NCBI RefSeq assembly: GCF_005047635.1
Contig: NZ_SUKC01000008.1
Span: 62,001-126,000 of the forward strand
From: Arthrobacter sp. CAU 1506
Lineage (GTDB): Bacteria; Actinomycetota; Actinomycetes; Actinomycetales; Micrococcaceae
Length of the DNA stretch: 64,000 nt
Direction of reading: 5' to 3'
The position numbers and the translations under genes are program-made. Within the stretch, counting starts at the first letter, position 1. Each line of letters begins with the position of its first letter. Positions 1-8,877 of this stretch are shown here, piece after piece. The notes under the pieces are model-generated. The model saw nothing but the letters and a program-made list of their open reading frames with translations. It searched no databases and was not told where the DNA came from.

Positions 1-543
1 ATACCCGGGCAGGGCCTGCGCGTGGCGACGGTCTCCGAGGACCGCCTTCCCGACTTGTTTGAAGCGCGCATCGCCATTGAAACGCACGCCGCCCGGATCC
101 TTATCCGGAACAACGACGCCGGTGCCCTCACCAAGGTGACGGCGGCCTTCGACCAGCTGGTCGAGGCGGTCAAAGGAACGGATGCCCGGACCATCGGCGA
201 CGCGGACCTGGACTTTCACTTCGCCCTGGTCGAGGCCGCCGGCAACGGCAGGCTGACCCGCTACATGTCCACGCTGGTGGTGGAAACCCGGCTGGCCAGC
301 TTCAGCAGCAAGGACGGCTACGTGGTGCGCCGGGAAATCACGCCCTCGCACCGCGCCATCATGGCGGCGCTGGAAGCCGGCGACGCCGATGCGGCCGCAG
401 CTGCCATCGCCGAGCACCTCACCGAAGCCACCGCCCGCATGACCGGCGAGCTGGCCGAGCAGGGCATCAAGGTGGAAACGGTCGCCGAAGTCCCCGAACC
501 CGGCGCCGTCTACGAACTAGGACCCATCGACCAAAACCCCTAA
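1..543 (+). CDS. GntR-family regulator, FCD ligand-binding domain (5' truncated)
   Basis: The reading frame is open from base 1, so the gene begins outside the window and the first ATG-like codon inside is not its start. What remains is an all-helical FCD domain of the FadR subfamily: the run E-A-R-I-A-I-E near the start, the D-x-D-F-H pattern (residues DLDFHFALVEAAGN) and the later H-R-A-I-M...H-L motif supply the usual metal or ligand-binding Asp/His set. The winged-helix DNA-binding half is missing. FCD proteins usually sense small organic acids and control neighbouring catabolic genes; the target here lies upstream and cannot be seen. It is followed by a block of intergenic repeats. Confidence 0.8.
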   Translation: MPGQGLRVATVSEDRLPDLFEARIAIETHAARILIRNNDAGALTKVTAAFDQLVEAVKGTDARTIGDADLDFHFALVEAAGNGRLTRYMSTLVVETRLASFSSKDGYVVRREITPSHRAIMAALEAGDADAAAAAIAEHLTEATARMTGELAEQGIKVETVAEVPEPGAVYELGPIDQNP

Positions 544-550
544 CCCCCCC

Positions 551-667
551 GGTGGTCGACCAAAGGCGCTCGCTTCCGGTGGTCGACCAAAGGCGCTCGC
601 GCCTGCGCGGAGGCCGAGCGGAGACCAAGCGGACAACGCCCCCCGGTGGTCGACCAAAGGCGCTCGC
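551..667. repeat. Three copies of a TGGTCGACCA-centred intergenic repeat
   Basis: A 23-bp unit beginning GGTGGTCGACCAAAGGCGCT occurs at 551-573, 578-600 and 645-667. The second and third copies are each followed by a related GCCTGCG-x-GGAG tail with GAGCGGAGACC motifs, so the repeated unit is really longer. The core TGGTCGACCA is a perfect palindrome. The same family reappears in opposite orientation at 8727-8877. No coding function is apparent. Confidence 0.8.
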
Positions 668-739
668 GCCTGCGTGGAGACCAAGCAGAGACCGAGCGGA
701 GACCTAACCGTCCCCCGACCGGCTTGCTACATTCACCCC

Positions 740-1540
740 ATGGTGAATCTGCCCGACGAGCTCACACTGCCCGGAGTAGCACTTCGATACGCGGACAGGC
801 CCGGCGATAGCCCCGCGGTGGTTTTCCTTCATGGTGCCGGTGCCGACCACGTCATGTTCGAGGCGCAGGCGGCCGCGCTCGCAGATCGGGGACAGCGGGT
901 GGTGTTGCTTGACCTTCGCGGACAGGGGCAGTCCCAGCCGAATACAACGCCGCTCAGCGCAGAGTTGTTCGTCCAAGACGTGGAAGCGCTCCTTGCCACG
1001 CTGGGGCTGAATCGCCCCGTGCTCGCGGGCCACTCGCTCGGCGGCAACATCGCGCAGGCACTGGTCCGCCGGAATCCAGGAAAGTATGCGGGTCTCATCG
1101 TGATGGACTCCACGTGGAATGCCGGACCGCTCACTTCCGGCGAACGGTTCCTGCTGCGATTGGCCGCTCCCGCGCTGGCGCTCATTCCTGCTCGGCGTCT
1201 GCCGAAGCTCATGGCCAAGGCATCGGCTGTTACAGACGCCGGAAGGGCCGACGCGGAGCGTGCCTTCTCGCAGGTCAGCAAACGCGGGTTCATCGACGTG
1301 TGGCGCGCCACCGTGCAGTTCGTCGCCCCCGACCCCGGGTACCGAACGCCCGTTCCGCTGCTCTTGATCCGCGGCGCGGAGGACAAGACCGGCAACATCG
1401 CCACGGCAATGCCAGCGTGGGCGGCAGCGGAGAACATGCCAGAACACGTCATCGGCGGTGCCGGTCATCTGGTCACTCAGGATGCGCCGACCGCCGTCAC
1501 GGAGGTCATCATCAAGTTCTTGGCTGGTGAGACTGATTGA
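740..1540 (+). CDS. Alpha/beta hydrolase
   Basis: The product is about 266 aa and has the complete catalytic set of an alpha/beta-hydrolase: oxyanion motif HGAG (about residues 31-34), nucleophile elbow GHSLGG with Ser about 99, the acid in LLLIRGAEDK and the base in GAGHLV near the C-terminus. I chose the ATG at 740 because homology-like sequence starts there; an upstream in-frame ATG at 674 would add a repeat-encoded, unlikely leader (its DNA overlaps the intergenic repeat tail). There is no signal peptide, so it is cytosolic. Substrate is unknown; hydrolases of this kind act on esters, lactones or ring-fission products. It stands alone between repeats and recR. Confidence 0.85.
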   Translation: MVNLPDELTLPGVALRYADRPGDSPAVVFLHGAGADHVMFEAQAAALADRGQRVVLLDLRGQGQSQPNTTPLSAELFVQDVEALLATLGLNRPVLAGHSLGGNIAQALVRRNPGKYAGLIVMDSTWNAGPLTSGERFLLRLAAPALALIPARRLPKLMAKASAVTDAGRADAERAFSQVSKRGFIDVWRATVQFVAPDPGYRTPVPLLLIRGAEDKTGNIATAMPAWAAAENMPEHVIGGAGHLVTQDAPTAVTEVIIKFLAGETD

Positions 1541-1642
1541 TCTGCCGCGCCGTACCTGCCAAGGCGCCCCTAACCGGCGGGATCGAGTCAGGATGCGGCG
1601 TCGCGCCGTACGCGCCAGGCTTGGCGCCGCACGGCCGGCGGC

Positions 1643-2239
1643 TTAGGTCAGGATGCGGCGGCCTTCGAAGGCGCGGCCCAGCGTGACTTCGTCGGCGTAC
1701 TCCAGGTCTCCGCCTACCGGCAGGCCCGAGGCCAGCCGGCTGACCGGGATGCCGATCGCCTTGAGCATCCGCGCCAAGTAAGTGGCGGTGGCTTCGCCTT
1801 CCAGATTGGGATCGGTGGCGATAATGATTTCTTCGATCTGCTTGTCTGAGAGCCGGTTCAACAGCTCCTTGATCCGAAGCTGCTCCGGGCCCACACCGCC
1901 GATCGGATTGATCGCCCCGCCGAGCACATGGTAGCGGCCCTTGAAGGAACGGGTCCGCTCAATCGCGACGACGTCCTTGGATTCTTCCACCACGCAGATG
2001 GCCCGGGGGTCCCGCCGCGGATCGCGGCAGATGTTGCAGGTTTCCTGCTCGGAGACGTTGCCGCAGATGGAGCAGAACTTCACCCGTTCCTTGACGTTGG
2101 TCACGGCGTCAACGAGCCGCTTCATGTCGGCCGGATCAGCGTCCAGGATATGGAACGCGATGCGCTGGGCCGACTTCGGGCCGATTCCAGGCAAGCGGCC
2201 GAGCTCGTCGATCAGCTCCTGGACAGCACCTTCGTACAC
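1643..2239 (-). CDS. recR: Recombination mediator protein RecR
   Basis: The product is 198 aa, the normal length of RecR. Features in order are an N-terminal helix-hairpin-helix ([18 protein letters not shown]), a four-cysteine zinc finger (Cys56, 59, 68, 71), a Toprim domain beginning near [10 protein letters not shown], and the Walker-B-like C-terminal segment. RecR works with RecO and RecF to load RecA on gapped single-stranded DNA. It follows dnaX on the same strand with a 23-bp gap, the common dnaX-recR order (many genomes have a small YbaB gene between them; it is absent here). Confidence 0.97.
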   Translation of the reverse strand: MYEGAVQELIDELGRLPGIGPKSAQRIAFHILDADPADMKRLVDAVTNVKERVKFCSICGNVSEQETCNICRDPRRDPRAICVVEESKDVVAIERTRSFKGRYHVLGGAINPIGGVGPEQLRIKELLNRLSDKQIEEIIIATDPNLEGEATATYLARMLKAIGIPVSRLASGLPVGGDLEYADEVTLGRAFEGRRILT

Positions 2240-2262
2240 TGAACCTTCATTCTCCGCGTCGG

Positions 2263-5200
2263 TCAGGAACCGTCGTGGCTACGTTCTTCAATCAGGCGTC
2301 CGCCGAGCAAACGTTCGATGGCTGCGCGGCCGACAAGCCCGGAGTCCTCGATGGACTCGTCGTCGTCGCTGGGGATGTCCTCGACGTATTTCAAGTTTAG
2401 GTTACTGCCCGACGGGGACGGCGTTGGGGCTGCCGCCGCCTGCGTCGCCTTCGCCTGGTCCAGCAGCTGCTGGTAGCGGCTGCGCTTCTGGCCGGGCACC
2501 TGCCGATCGGGCGTGGTTTCCCATTCTTCGGCCGGCGGCTCGTCGTTGGCGTAGGGGATGTCGTCGTAGGGCGACGCCGGAACCGACGGCGCCGGAGCGC
2601 TGGGGCCTGACGCCGGCGCGACCTGCGCGTTGGGCTGGGCAGCTCCGGGCCCGCTGGGGGCAGCAGCTTCCGCTCCCGCGGTCTGATGACCCGGGGCGGA
2701 CTGCTCGGCCACCGCTGCCGGGGCGCCGGCGACAGCGGACGCCGAGGACATCCGCTCCGCCAGCTGCGCGAAGACCGGCTTCTCGCCGGGCAGAGCCGGA
2801 GGCCGTTGCCCGTTGCCGGAGGCGCTGTTCGGTGAATCGGCCGACGGCGCCGAGGCCGCAGTGGTCCCGGACATGCTGCTGGGCGCGGACGCACCCGACG
2901 CCGCCGATGCGGCGGACCAGCCGGAGGCCGCTGAGCTGCCGCTGGGCGCAGACATGGCCGTGGGCGCTGAACCGCCGCTGCCTGCGGACGGCGCAGTTGC
3001 TGCTGACATCCCGCTGGGAGCGGAATAGCCGGCATCAGCCGGAGCAGGGGACGCGGACGATCCAGGCGAAGCGGCAGTTCCCGGCTCGGAAGCTCCGGCA
3101 GAGGACGACGGCGACTGCCACCCGCCAGCGACCGATGCCACTGGTGGAGGGGCAGGGCTGGGGGCAGGCTGCGGGGCCCCCGGTGCCTGGGACGTCGGCA
3201 CGACCGCGGGGGCGGGGTCGGTTTGTTGCGGCGCTGGCGCGCTTACCGTAGCGGTGTTGGCGGACCATCCACCGTCTGCCGGCTGCTGCCGGCTAGTTGG
3301 TACTTTTGGGCTGGACTCACCCGCTGTCACCGATGCATCTTCCACGGTCAGGATCCGCAGATCCATGCCGAGGACCTGCTGGATGGCCTGCCGCAGATTC
3401 TCCGCGTGGTCACCGTTGCCGAAGTTGGTCGCTGAACCCTGGTTCTTGAATCCGAGCGTGAGAGCCGAGCCGTCGAGGCTGAGCGGCGACGCATTGGCGC
3501 TCACGTTCATCCAGGTCACCTTGCGGATGCCGCTGAGGGTGCTCAGGATTTCCGGCCAGGCTCGGCGGATCATCTCGATTTGGCCCGAAGCCTGCGGGGC
3601 AGCCTGGTCCTGCCTCGGTGCGGACGCCTGAGGTGCGGCTTGATCCTGCCGCGACGGCTGCTGCGGTGCTGCGGCTGGTTCCGGACGGGACGGCTGCTGG
3701 GCGGCTGGTGCTGCCTGTGCCGGACGTTGCGGCGCGTCAGGCTGACCCTGGGGCTGCCGCGGTGCCTGCCGCTGCTGGCCCGGCGCTTCGCCCCGCTGAG
3801 TTCCGCCCTGCTGAGTTCCGGCCTGCTGGGCTCCGACCTGCGGTGCCCCGGCCTGCTGAGCCGCGTGCTGCTGGGCCGCGGACGCTGCCGCCGGGTTCGC
3901 CGATGCGGGCGCAGTGGTGACGGGCTTCTCCGGCGCGGGGGCCGGTTCCGGCATGGCACCCCACGTGCCGCCCCAATCGGCCGCGGAAGCAGTCGGCGCG
4001 TTGGCGGCAGTCTCTTGCGGGCTGGCGGCGTCGGCCGCTCGCTTCAGGCCAGCGTCCTCCCGGCCCGCGTCGCGCGGGTTTCCAAAAACTGACGCCGGAA
4101 CGGCGGGACCAGACTCGGCATTCGCCGCGCGGCCGGAGGGCGCGCCGGGTCCGGCAGGGGCGGCAGCAGCCGGGGCCGAAGTAGCCGGGGCCGAAGGCAT
4201 CGAGGCAGCGGACGCAGCGGCCCTGGAGTCCGCGGCGGCTGAATCCGGGGATCCGAAGGTGCCCGAAGCCGCAGGTGCCACGTGGCCGGAAGCGGCGGGA
4301 GCTCCGCCGTCGTGCTGTGCGGCAGGCTGCGCCGCCGGCTGGGTGGTGTTGGCAGAAGGGGCCGAAGCCTGCTGGTCCTCCCGCGGCCAATCGGCGGTGC
4401 TCACCCGCGGGGGAGTGATGCGCTCGGCGTCCGGGCGCGGAGATCCGGCCGTGGCCGACGCGGGGACTGACGCCGGGGCCTGAGCGGGCTCCTGCGCCTG
4501 GGCCTGAGCCTTGTGGGCGTTGGCTCCGCGGAGAGCCGCGCGGGCAGCAGCCGGTCCGGAGAGCGCAGGTTCTGCGGCAGCGTGGGCCACGGGCGCCTGG
4601 CCCTGGTCGATCGGGGCAGACACCGGGGCTCCGCCGTAGCTGAGCCGGCGTTCGATCCGGTCCACCCGGGCCGCGACGCCCTGCTCGCCTTGGTCGGCGG
4701 CGGGCAGCAGGATCCGCGCGCAGAGCAGTTCCAGGTGCAGGCGCGGCGAGGTGGCGCCGGTCATCTCGGTCAGCGCTTGGTTGGTGATGTCCGCGGCGCG
4801 GGACAGCTCGGAGGCACCCATCTGGTTGGCCTGGGTCTGCATCCGGGCGATCTGGTCCTCCGGGACGCCGCGCAGGATGGCGTGGGCGCTTTCCGGCATG
4901 GCCCGGACAATGATCAGGTCGCGGAAGCGCTCCAGCAGGTCCTCGACGAAGCGGCGCGGGTCGTGGCCGGTCTGCACCACGCGGTCCACCGCGCTGAACA
5001 CCGTGGACGCGTCCGCCGCCGCGAAGGCGTCGACGACGTCGTCCAGCAGCGAAGCGTGGGTGTAGCCGAGCAGCGAGACGGCCAGTTCATAGTCCAGCCC
5101 GGCAGGCCCGGCGCCGGCCATCAGCTGATCCAGCACGGACAACGAGTCGCGGACCGACCCGCCGCCGGCTCGGATCACCAGCGAGAGCACGCCGGGCGCA

Positions 5201-5796
5201 ACCGGCACGTTCTCCTGCTGGCAGAGCAGCTCCAGATACTGCATCAGCGGTTCCGGCGGGACCAGCCGGAACGGGTAGTGGTGGGTGCGCGAGCGGATGG
5301 TGCCGATGACCTTGTCCGGCTCGGTGGTGGCGAAGATGAACTTGATGTGTTCCGGCGGCTCTTCGACGATCTTCAGCAGCGCGTTGAAGCCGGCGGACGT
5401 GACCATGTGGGCCTCGTCGATGATGAAGATCTTGTAGCGGTCGCGCACCGGGGCGAAGGTGGCCCGCTCACGCAGGTCGCGGGCGTCGTCCACGCCGCCG
5501 TGCGACGCGGCGTCGATCTCGATGACGTCCAGGCTGCCGGGACCGCCGCGGCCCAGCTCAACACAGGAGTCGCAGGTGCCGCACGGCGTGGGGGTGGGGC
5601 CTTCGGCGCAGTTCAGGCAGCGGGCCAAAATCCGGGCGGAGGTGGTCTTGCCGCAACCGCGCGGGCCGGAGAACAGGTAGGCGTGGTTGACGCGGTTCTT
5701 CTGCAGTGCCGCCATCAGCGGATGGGTGACGTGTTCCTGCCCGATAACGTCCGCGAAAGTGTCCGGGCGGTAGCGACGGTAAAGGGCTGTACTCAC
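2263..5796 (-). CDS. dnaX: DNA polymerase III subunit gamma/tau, very long Ala/Pro-rich form
   Basis: This is the clamp-loader ATPase. At the N-terminus are Walker A GPRGCGKT (44-51), the zinc-module cysteines (60, 63, 72, 75, 78) and the DEAH box (127-130), followed by the sensor region [10 protein letters not shown]. At 1177 aa it is far longer than enterobacterial tau (643 aa). The excess is two low-complexity Ala/Pro/Ser/Gln-rich tracts (roughly 390-730 and 830-1090) around a folded block starting [20 protein letters not shown] that probably corresponds to the tau polymerase/helicase-binding region. No A-rich slippery heptamer for making gamma by frameshifting was noticed. The SRP RNA lies just upstream on the same strand. 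Confidence 0.95.
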   Translation of the reverse strand: MSTALYRRYRPDTFADVIGQEHVTHPLMAALQKNRVNHAYLFSGPRGCGKTTSARILARCLNCAEGPTPTPCGTCDSCVELGRGGPGSLDVIEIDAASHGGVDDARDLRERATFAPVRDRYKIFIIDEAHMVTSAGFNALLKIVEEPPEHIKFIFATTEPDKVIGTIRSRTHHYPFRLVPPEPLMQYLELLCQQENVPVAPGVLSLVIRAGGGSVRDSLSVLDQLMAGAGPAGLDYELAVSLLGYTHASLLDDVVDAFAAADASTVFSAVDRVVQTGHDPRRFVEDLLERFRDLIIVRAMPESAHAILRGVPEDQIARMQTQANQMGASELSRAADITNQALTEMTGATSPRLHLELLCARILLPAADQGEQGVAARVDRIERRLSYGGAPVSAPIDQGQAPVAHAAAEPALSGPAAARAALRGANAHKAQAQAQEPAQAPASVPASATAGSPRPDAERITPPRVSTADWPREDQQASAPSANTTQPAAQPAAQHDGGAPAASGHVAPAASGTFGSPDSAAADSRAAASAASMPSAPATSAPAAAAPAGPGAPSGRAANAESGPAVPASVFGNPRDAGREDAGLKRAADAASPQETAANAPTASAADWGGTWGAMPEPAPAPEKPVTTAPASANPAAASAAQQHAAQQAGAPQVGAQQAGTQQGGTQRGEAPGQQRQAPRQPQGQPDAPQRPAQAAPAAQQPSRPEPAAAPQQPSRQDQAAPQASAPRQDQAAPQASGQIEMIRRAWPEILSTLSGIRKVTWMNVSANASPLSLDGSALTLGFKNQGSATNFGNGDHAENLRQAIQQVLGMDLRILTVEDASVTAGESSPKVPTSRQQPADGGWSANTATVSAPAPQQTDPAPAVVPTSQAPGAPQPAPSPAPPPVASVAGGWQSPSSSAGASEPGTAASPGSSASPAPADAGYSAPSGMSAATAPSAGSGGSAPTAMSAPSGSSAASGWSAASAASGASAPSSMSGTTAASAPSADSPNSASGNGQRPPALPGEKPVFAQLAERMSSASAVAGAPAAVAEQSAPGHQTAGAEAAAPSGPGAAQPNAQVAPASGPSAPAPSVPASPYDDIPYANDEPPAEEWETTPDRQVPGQKRSRYQQLLDQAKATQAAAAPTPSPSGSNLNLKYVEDIPSDDDESIEDSGLVGRAAIERLLGGRLIEERSHDGS

Positions 5797-5879
5797 GATG
5801 AAACCCTATCGGTTGAAACTGGGCCCTCGCACGCCGGAGCGCCGGGGCTGGGGATAGGCAGCAGGCGGGGATAAGTAAA

Positions 5880-5966
5880 GACCCCTCATGCACCTGACAG
5901 AGCCCGCTTACCCTTGCTACCTTCCGGTCCTGGGGGAGTTCACAGGATGACACCGCATGAGGGGCC
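5880..5966 (-). ncRNA. ffs: Signal recognition particle RNA, small bacterial type
   Basis: On the minus strand the universally conserved SRP domain IV is present: CAGGACCGGAAGGTAGCAAG followed by GGTAAGC, containing the GGAAG tetraloop-side and AGCA-bearing internal loops. The ends pair (CCCCTCATGC at 5882-5891 with GCATGAGGGG at 5955-5964), giving one long hairpin of about 85 nt. A T-run follows the 3' end at 5873-5881. Position directly upstream of dnaX on the same strand is conserved in actinobacteria. The RNA binds Ffh for co-translational membrane targeting. Confidence 0.93.
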
Positions 5967-5976
5967 GACGAATAGT

Positions 5977-6981
5977 CTACCCGACTCCGGAGGGCGTCCC
6001 GAAATCAACGGGAGCCGGGCCGGCGGCGTCCCACCAGCGCAGCACCCGGGCGCAGCGGAGCGTGGCCCAGCGGCTGATGTCCTCGGGCGTCCAGCGGAAC
6101 CACATCCGCCCCGGGTACGGCCGGTAGCCGCCCCAGTTGCCCGGTGTCCGCTGGTGGGAGGCGATCGACTGGACGGCCATCGACATCCGGTCATCCTGCG
6201 GGCAGCGTTCGGCGCGGAAATACTCGAGCCCGCGCAGAATGTCGAAGTGCCATTGCGGCGGGAACCGGAACTGGGCCAGCGTCGGATGCGCCACCGAACC
6301 GGTGCGGTGCGAGCGGTAGAGCGAATGCATCAGCAGGAACTCGCGGCCGCGGGCCTCGGCGGCAGCCACCGGGAGCGGGCCGCCGCTGTGCCGGTAGGCG
6401 GCCAGCGCCTCCAGCGTGCTGATGGTGGTGTGGAAGGAGCCGTGCTTGTCCGGTGAGGTGTGCGGCTCGCAGTTCCAGCCGCCGTCGGCCAGTTCCTCGG
6501 CCAGCAGCCAGGACACGGCGTCGTCGATCCGGGAGTCGCCGTCCAGCCGCTGCCCCAACTCGGAGCAGACCAGCACGGCCATCGCGGTGACGCAGTTCTC
6601 GGCCCGCTGTGGATGCCGCCCAAAGTCGATGCCGCCGTCGAAGTATTCCGCACCGTCCAGCAGCCGTAGACACCCGGAAACTGCCTGCGGGTGCCCGGGC
6701 TGCAGGCCCAGCCAATGCAGCAACAGCAAAGTGAACATGGTGGACGTCCACTTGGGGTTGTAGAGGCCGCCGCCCCAGCTGCCGTCCGGATCCTGGGCCT
6801 TGAGCAGCAGCGCACCCCAGCCGGTGCCCGGGATATCGGCCTGCGCCTTGGCCACCTCGGGCTCGGGAGCATCGCAAAGATCACGGAGGGTTTGGAACCG
6901 AATCGACGGGTCTCCGGCCAGCAGCCAGTCCACAATGCGCGTTGGAACGCTGCCGTCAACCCACTCCGGAGCGGTGGCCAC
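5977..6981 (-). CDS. Squalene-cyclase/prenyltransferase-like alpha-alpha toroid protein
   Basis: The product is 334 aa and soluble. It shows repeated helix-pair units with QW-like turns (QDPDGSWGGGLYNPKW near residue 65, LADGGWNCEPH near 170, GNWGGYRPY near 290), the signature of the alpha/alpha toroid fold shared by triterpene cyclases, prenyltransferase beta subunits and related proteins. The DXDD acid motif of squalene-hopene cyclase is not visible, so a cyclase reaction is not supported. Members of this group in actinobacteria are generally unannotated. It sits next to ffs with no operon partner, and starts 252 bp upstream of the tRNA-Ser gene on the other strand. Confidence 0.6.
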   Translation of the reverse strand: MATAPEWVDGSVPTRIVDWLLAGDPSIRFQTLRDLCDAPEPEVAKAQADIPGTGWGALLLKAQDPDGSWGGGLYNPKWTSTMFTLLLLHWLGLQPGHPQAVSGCLRLLDGAEYFDGGIDFGRHPQRAENCVTAMAVLVCSELGQRLDGDSRIDDAVSWLLAEELADGGWNCEPHTSPDKHGSFHTTISTLEALAAYRHSGGPLPVAAAEARGREFLLMHSLYRSHRTGSVAHPTLAQFRFPPQWHFDILRGLEYFRAERCPQDDRMSMAVQSIASHQRTPGNWGGYRPYPGRMWFRWTPEDISRWATLRCARVLRWWDAAGPAPVDFGTPSGVG

Positions 6982-7233
6982 GGTGGTGCCTCATTCCCCT
7001 TTGATGAAGGCGATCCCCCAGCCGTTCACCTTTTCTATGGCGACATTTTGCCACTCCCGGATTCAGGCTTCCAGAGCGGACCGGCGGATACTTCCGGGCG
7101 GCACGGAATTCCTTCCGGCGGCCCCGGCCGCGCCCGGTTTAGCGCCTGCAGTCGACCTGCTCCCCACCTGCCCGATTCGGCAGATCGGACGGGTTTCGGG
7201 TACTCTGGTATCTGCTCTTGTGAGCAAACATCT

Positions 7234-7321
7234 GGAGGATTCGCCTAGCGGCCTATGGCGCACGCCTGGAACGCGTGTTGGGTTCACGCCCTCGGGGGTT
7301 CAAATCCCCCATCCTCCGCCA
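7234..7321 (+). tRNA. tRNA-Ser (anticodon GGA)
   Basis: An 88-nt class II tRNA with encoded CCA. The acceptor stem pairs GGAGGAT (7234-7240) with ATCCTCC (7311-7317), followed by discriminator G and CCA. The anticodon arm is CACGC-CTGGAAC-GCGTG with anticodon GGA, reading TCC and TCT. A long variable arm and the T arm GGGGG-TTCAAAT-CCCCC are present. Confidence 0.96.
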
Positions 7322-7323
7322 AG

Positions 7324-7368
7324 AACAGCGGCCCCGATCTGCAGCGCAGACCGGGGCCGCTGTTTCTC
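7324..7368 (+). terminator. Rho-independent terminator of tRNA-Ser
   Basis: The arms ACAGCGGCCCC and GGGGCCGCTGT form an 11-bp stem three bases after the tRNA CCA end, followed by TTTCTCTTT. Confidence 0.85.
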
Positions 7369-7754
7369 TTTCACGACGACGACGGCGGTGCTCGCCTTAG
7401 GCGGTGGTTGGCGTCTGCCAGCGTGGCCGCACCATCACAACTACGGCGGGGGCGTCGGCGGTGCTCGCTGCCCCGCCCGGTAGCCTTCGATCCCCTATCA
7501 TCTGCCGTAGCTTCCCACGTATAGCAGTAACTGCCCACGTCTTGGCGGAGAAAAAGCCCCTGACCTGCGCGTTTATTTCAGTGAACGTTGAAACATGGGA
7601 GCGGCAGGACTTCCCATCGCGGCGGGCATACTGCCGTCGAGCCTGCCGTCGAGCCCGTCGGCCAAGCCGGGCTGTCAGCCTTGCTGGAGCCCGCAGAGCC
7701 TTGGGGCATGCTGGACCGCCGGGCTGTCAGCCTGCCGTCGGCCCGCAGGAGCCT
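7369..7754. other. Non-coding stretch between tRNA-Ser and the MpaB-type gene
   Basis: No credible gene was found in 386 bp. It starts with an ACGACGGCGGTGCTC element (about 7376) of the family found in several terminators of this window, here without a matching second arm. Further on, 16 bp (GCCGGGCTGTCAGCCT) is directly repeated at 7665-7680 and 7717-7732, and GCCTGCCGTCG recurs, giving a degenerate repeat tract near the end of the next gene. Confidence 0.6.
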
Positions 7755-8660
7755 CTAGGCCTGCTGGCGTAGACGTGCGAGCCGGCGGCGGGCGGCGGCT
7801 TCACTCGGGCCGGTCTTGCTCAGGCCCAGCCGGACGACGCCGAGCACCAGCCAGGTGGCGGGCTTGATCAGGATCCGCAGCGGTAGCGGAGTGCTCGGCC
7901 GCAGCCCTAGCAGTCGGCGGTAATCCCCGGGGAGGGTTTCGACGGCGGCGGCGAACAGAATGCTATAGCCCAGCCGTTGGGAGCGGGGCAGCGGCGGATG
8001 GCGGACGAACTCTACTGTTTCCCGCATGGCAGGCGATGCGGTGAGCTCCGGCCGGTAGCTGTCCAGTTGACGGCGCAGTTCAGTGAAGGTGCGGGGCGGA
8101 TCGGTAACCTGCATCAGTTCGCCGGCCTTGGCCCATTCGGCCACATATTGGTCCGGCCCGCCGGGCAGCCGGCCGCCGTAAGCCTGGTGGGAGGTGACGA
8201 AGGCGTCGGTGAAGGTCAGGTGCACCCAGCGCAGCAGATGCGGGTCATTGGCGTAGTAGGCCTGCTCCCGGCCGGAAGCATCGGTGTAGGTGCCGCGGAC
8301 GCGTTCGTGGAGGTTCAGCACAAGGTCGCAGGCAGATTTCGCCGCGGCAGTGTCGCCGTAGGTGACCGTGAAGATCCACCGGATGGTGTTGGCCAGCCGG
8401 GCCAGCGGAGCCTCGCGGTAGGCGGAGAAGTCATCGACGCCGGCCAGTGCCCCTGGGTGCAGCGTTTGCGTGAGTAGCGAGCGGATGCCCGCCACCAGGG
8501 TGGTCATGGAGCGGTGGACCGCCCAGACCGCGGAATCCGGCGCGAAGTAGCCCGCATCGTCGCCATACTCCAGTTCCAGCTCCCATTGGGGGACCGTTTT
8601 GCTCTGTCCGGCGAACGTGCCGCGAAGTTCATCGCGCCAGCGGATCAGGATGTTGCCCAC
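7755..8660 (-). CDS. Oxygenase MpaB family protein (DUF2236)
   Basis: The product (about 301 aa) matches the MpaB/rubber-oxygenase catalytic family: the segment PDSAVWAVHRSMTTLVAGIRS near the N-terminus, the helix with LANTIRWIFTVTYGD, and the H-L-L-R-W-V-H-L-T-F motif that supplies conserved histidines of the haem-b-binding domain. Family members are haem oxygenases or uncharacterised. I prefer the GTG at 8660: the upstream in-frame extension to 8726 encodes a Pro/Arg-rich leader, and a CATAAT-like -10 lies just before the GTG, consistent with a leaderless transcript. A partner or substrate is not evident. Confidence 0.75.
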   Translation of the reverse strand: MGNILIRWRDELRGTFAGQSKTVPQWELELEYGDDAGYFAPDSAVWAVHRSMTTLVAGIRSLLTQTLHPGALAGVDDFSAYREAPLARLANTIRWIFTVTYGDTAAAKSACDLVLNLHERVRGTYTDASGREQAYYANDPHLLRWVHLTFTDAFVTSHQAYGGRLPGGPDQYVAEWAKAGELMQVTDPPRTFTELRRQLDSYRPELTASPAMRETVEFVRHPPLPRSQRLGYSILFAAAVETLPGDYRRLLGLRPSTPLPLRILIKPATWLVLGVVRLGLSKTGPSEAAARRRLARLRQQA

Positions 8661-8726
8661 ACAGCCATTATGGGTGTGCGGGCGGCGGTTGGGTACGGGA
8701 GGGGTGGGGGTCCGGGCGGGGGTCAC

Positions 8727-8877
8727 TGGGTCTCCGCGCGCTCGCTGGCGCTCGCATGGTCGACCACCGGGCGCGGGTCTCCACGGGTCTCCACGCGCTC
8801 GCTGGCGCTCACTTGGTCGACCACCGAAGCGAGCGCCTTTGGTCGACCACCGGGGAGGTGGTCGACCGCCGGGGTCG
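8727..8877. repeat. TGGTCGACCA repeat cluster, reverse orientation
   Basis: At least three TGGTCGACCA palindromes (around 8758, 8814 and 8839) plus a diverged copy near 8859 lie between two convergent-free gene ends. The motifs GGTCTCCACG and CGCTCGCTGGCGCTC are repeated between them. The arrangement is the reverse complement of the repeats at 551-667, so both belong to one dispersed intergenic family. Confidence 0.75.

Noticed and set aside
2263-5796. Programmed frameshift for gamma subunit
   Set aside because: No A-rich slippery heptamer was noticed near the end of the ATPase region.
4513-5874. Long plus-strand open frame opposite dnaX
   Set aside because: It is the antisense shadow of a high-GC gene; composition is Arg/Gly/His-rich without any family motif, while the minus strand encodes clear DnaX motifs.
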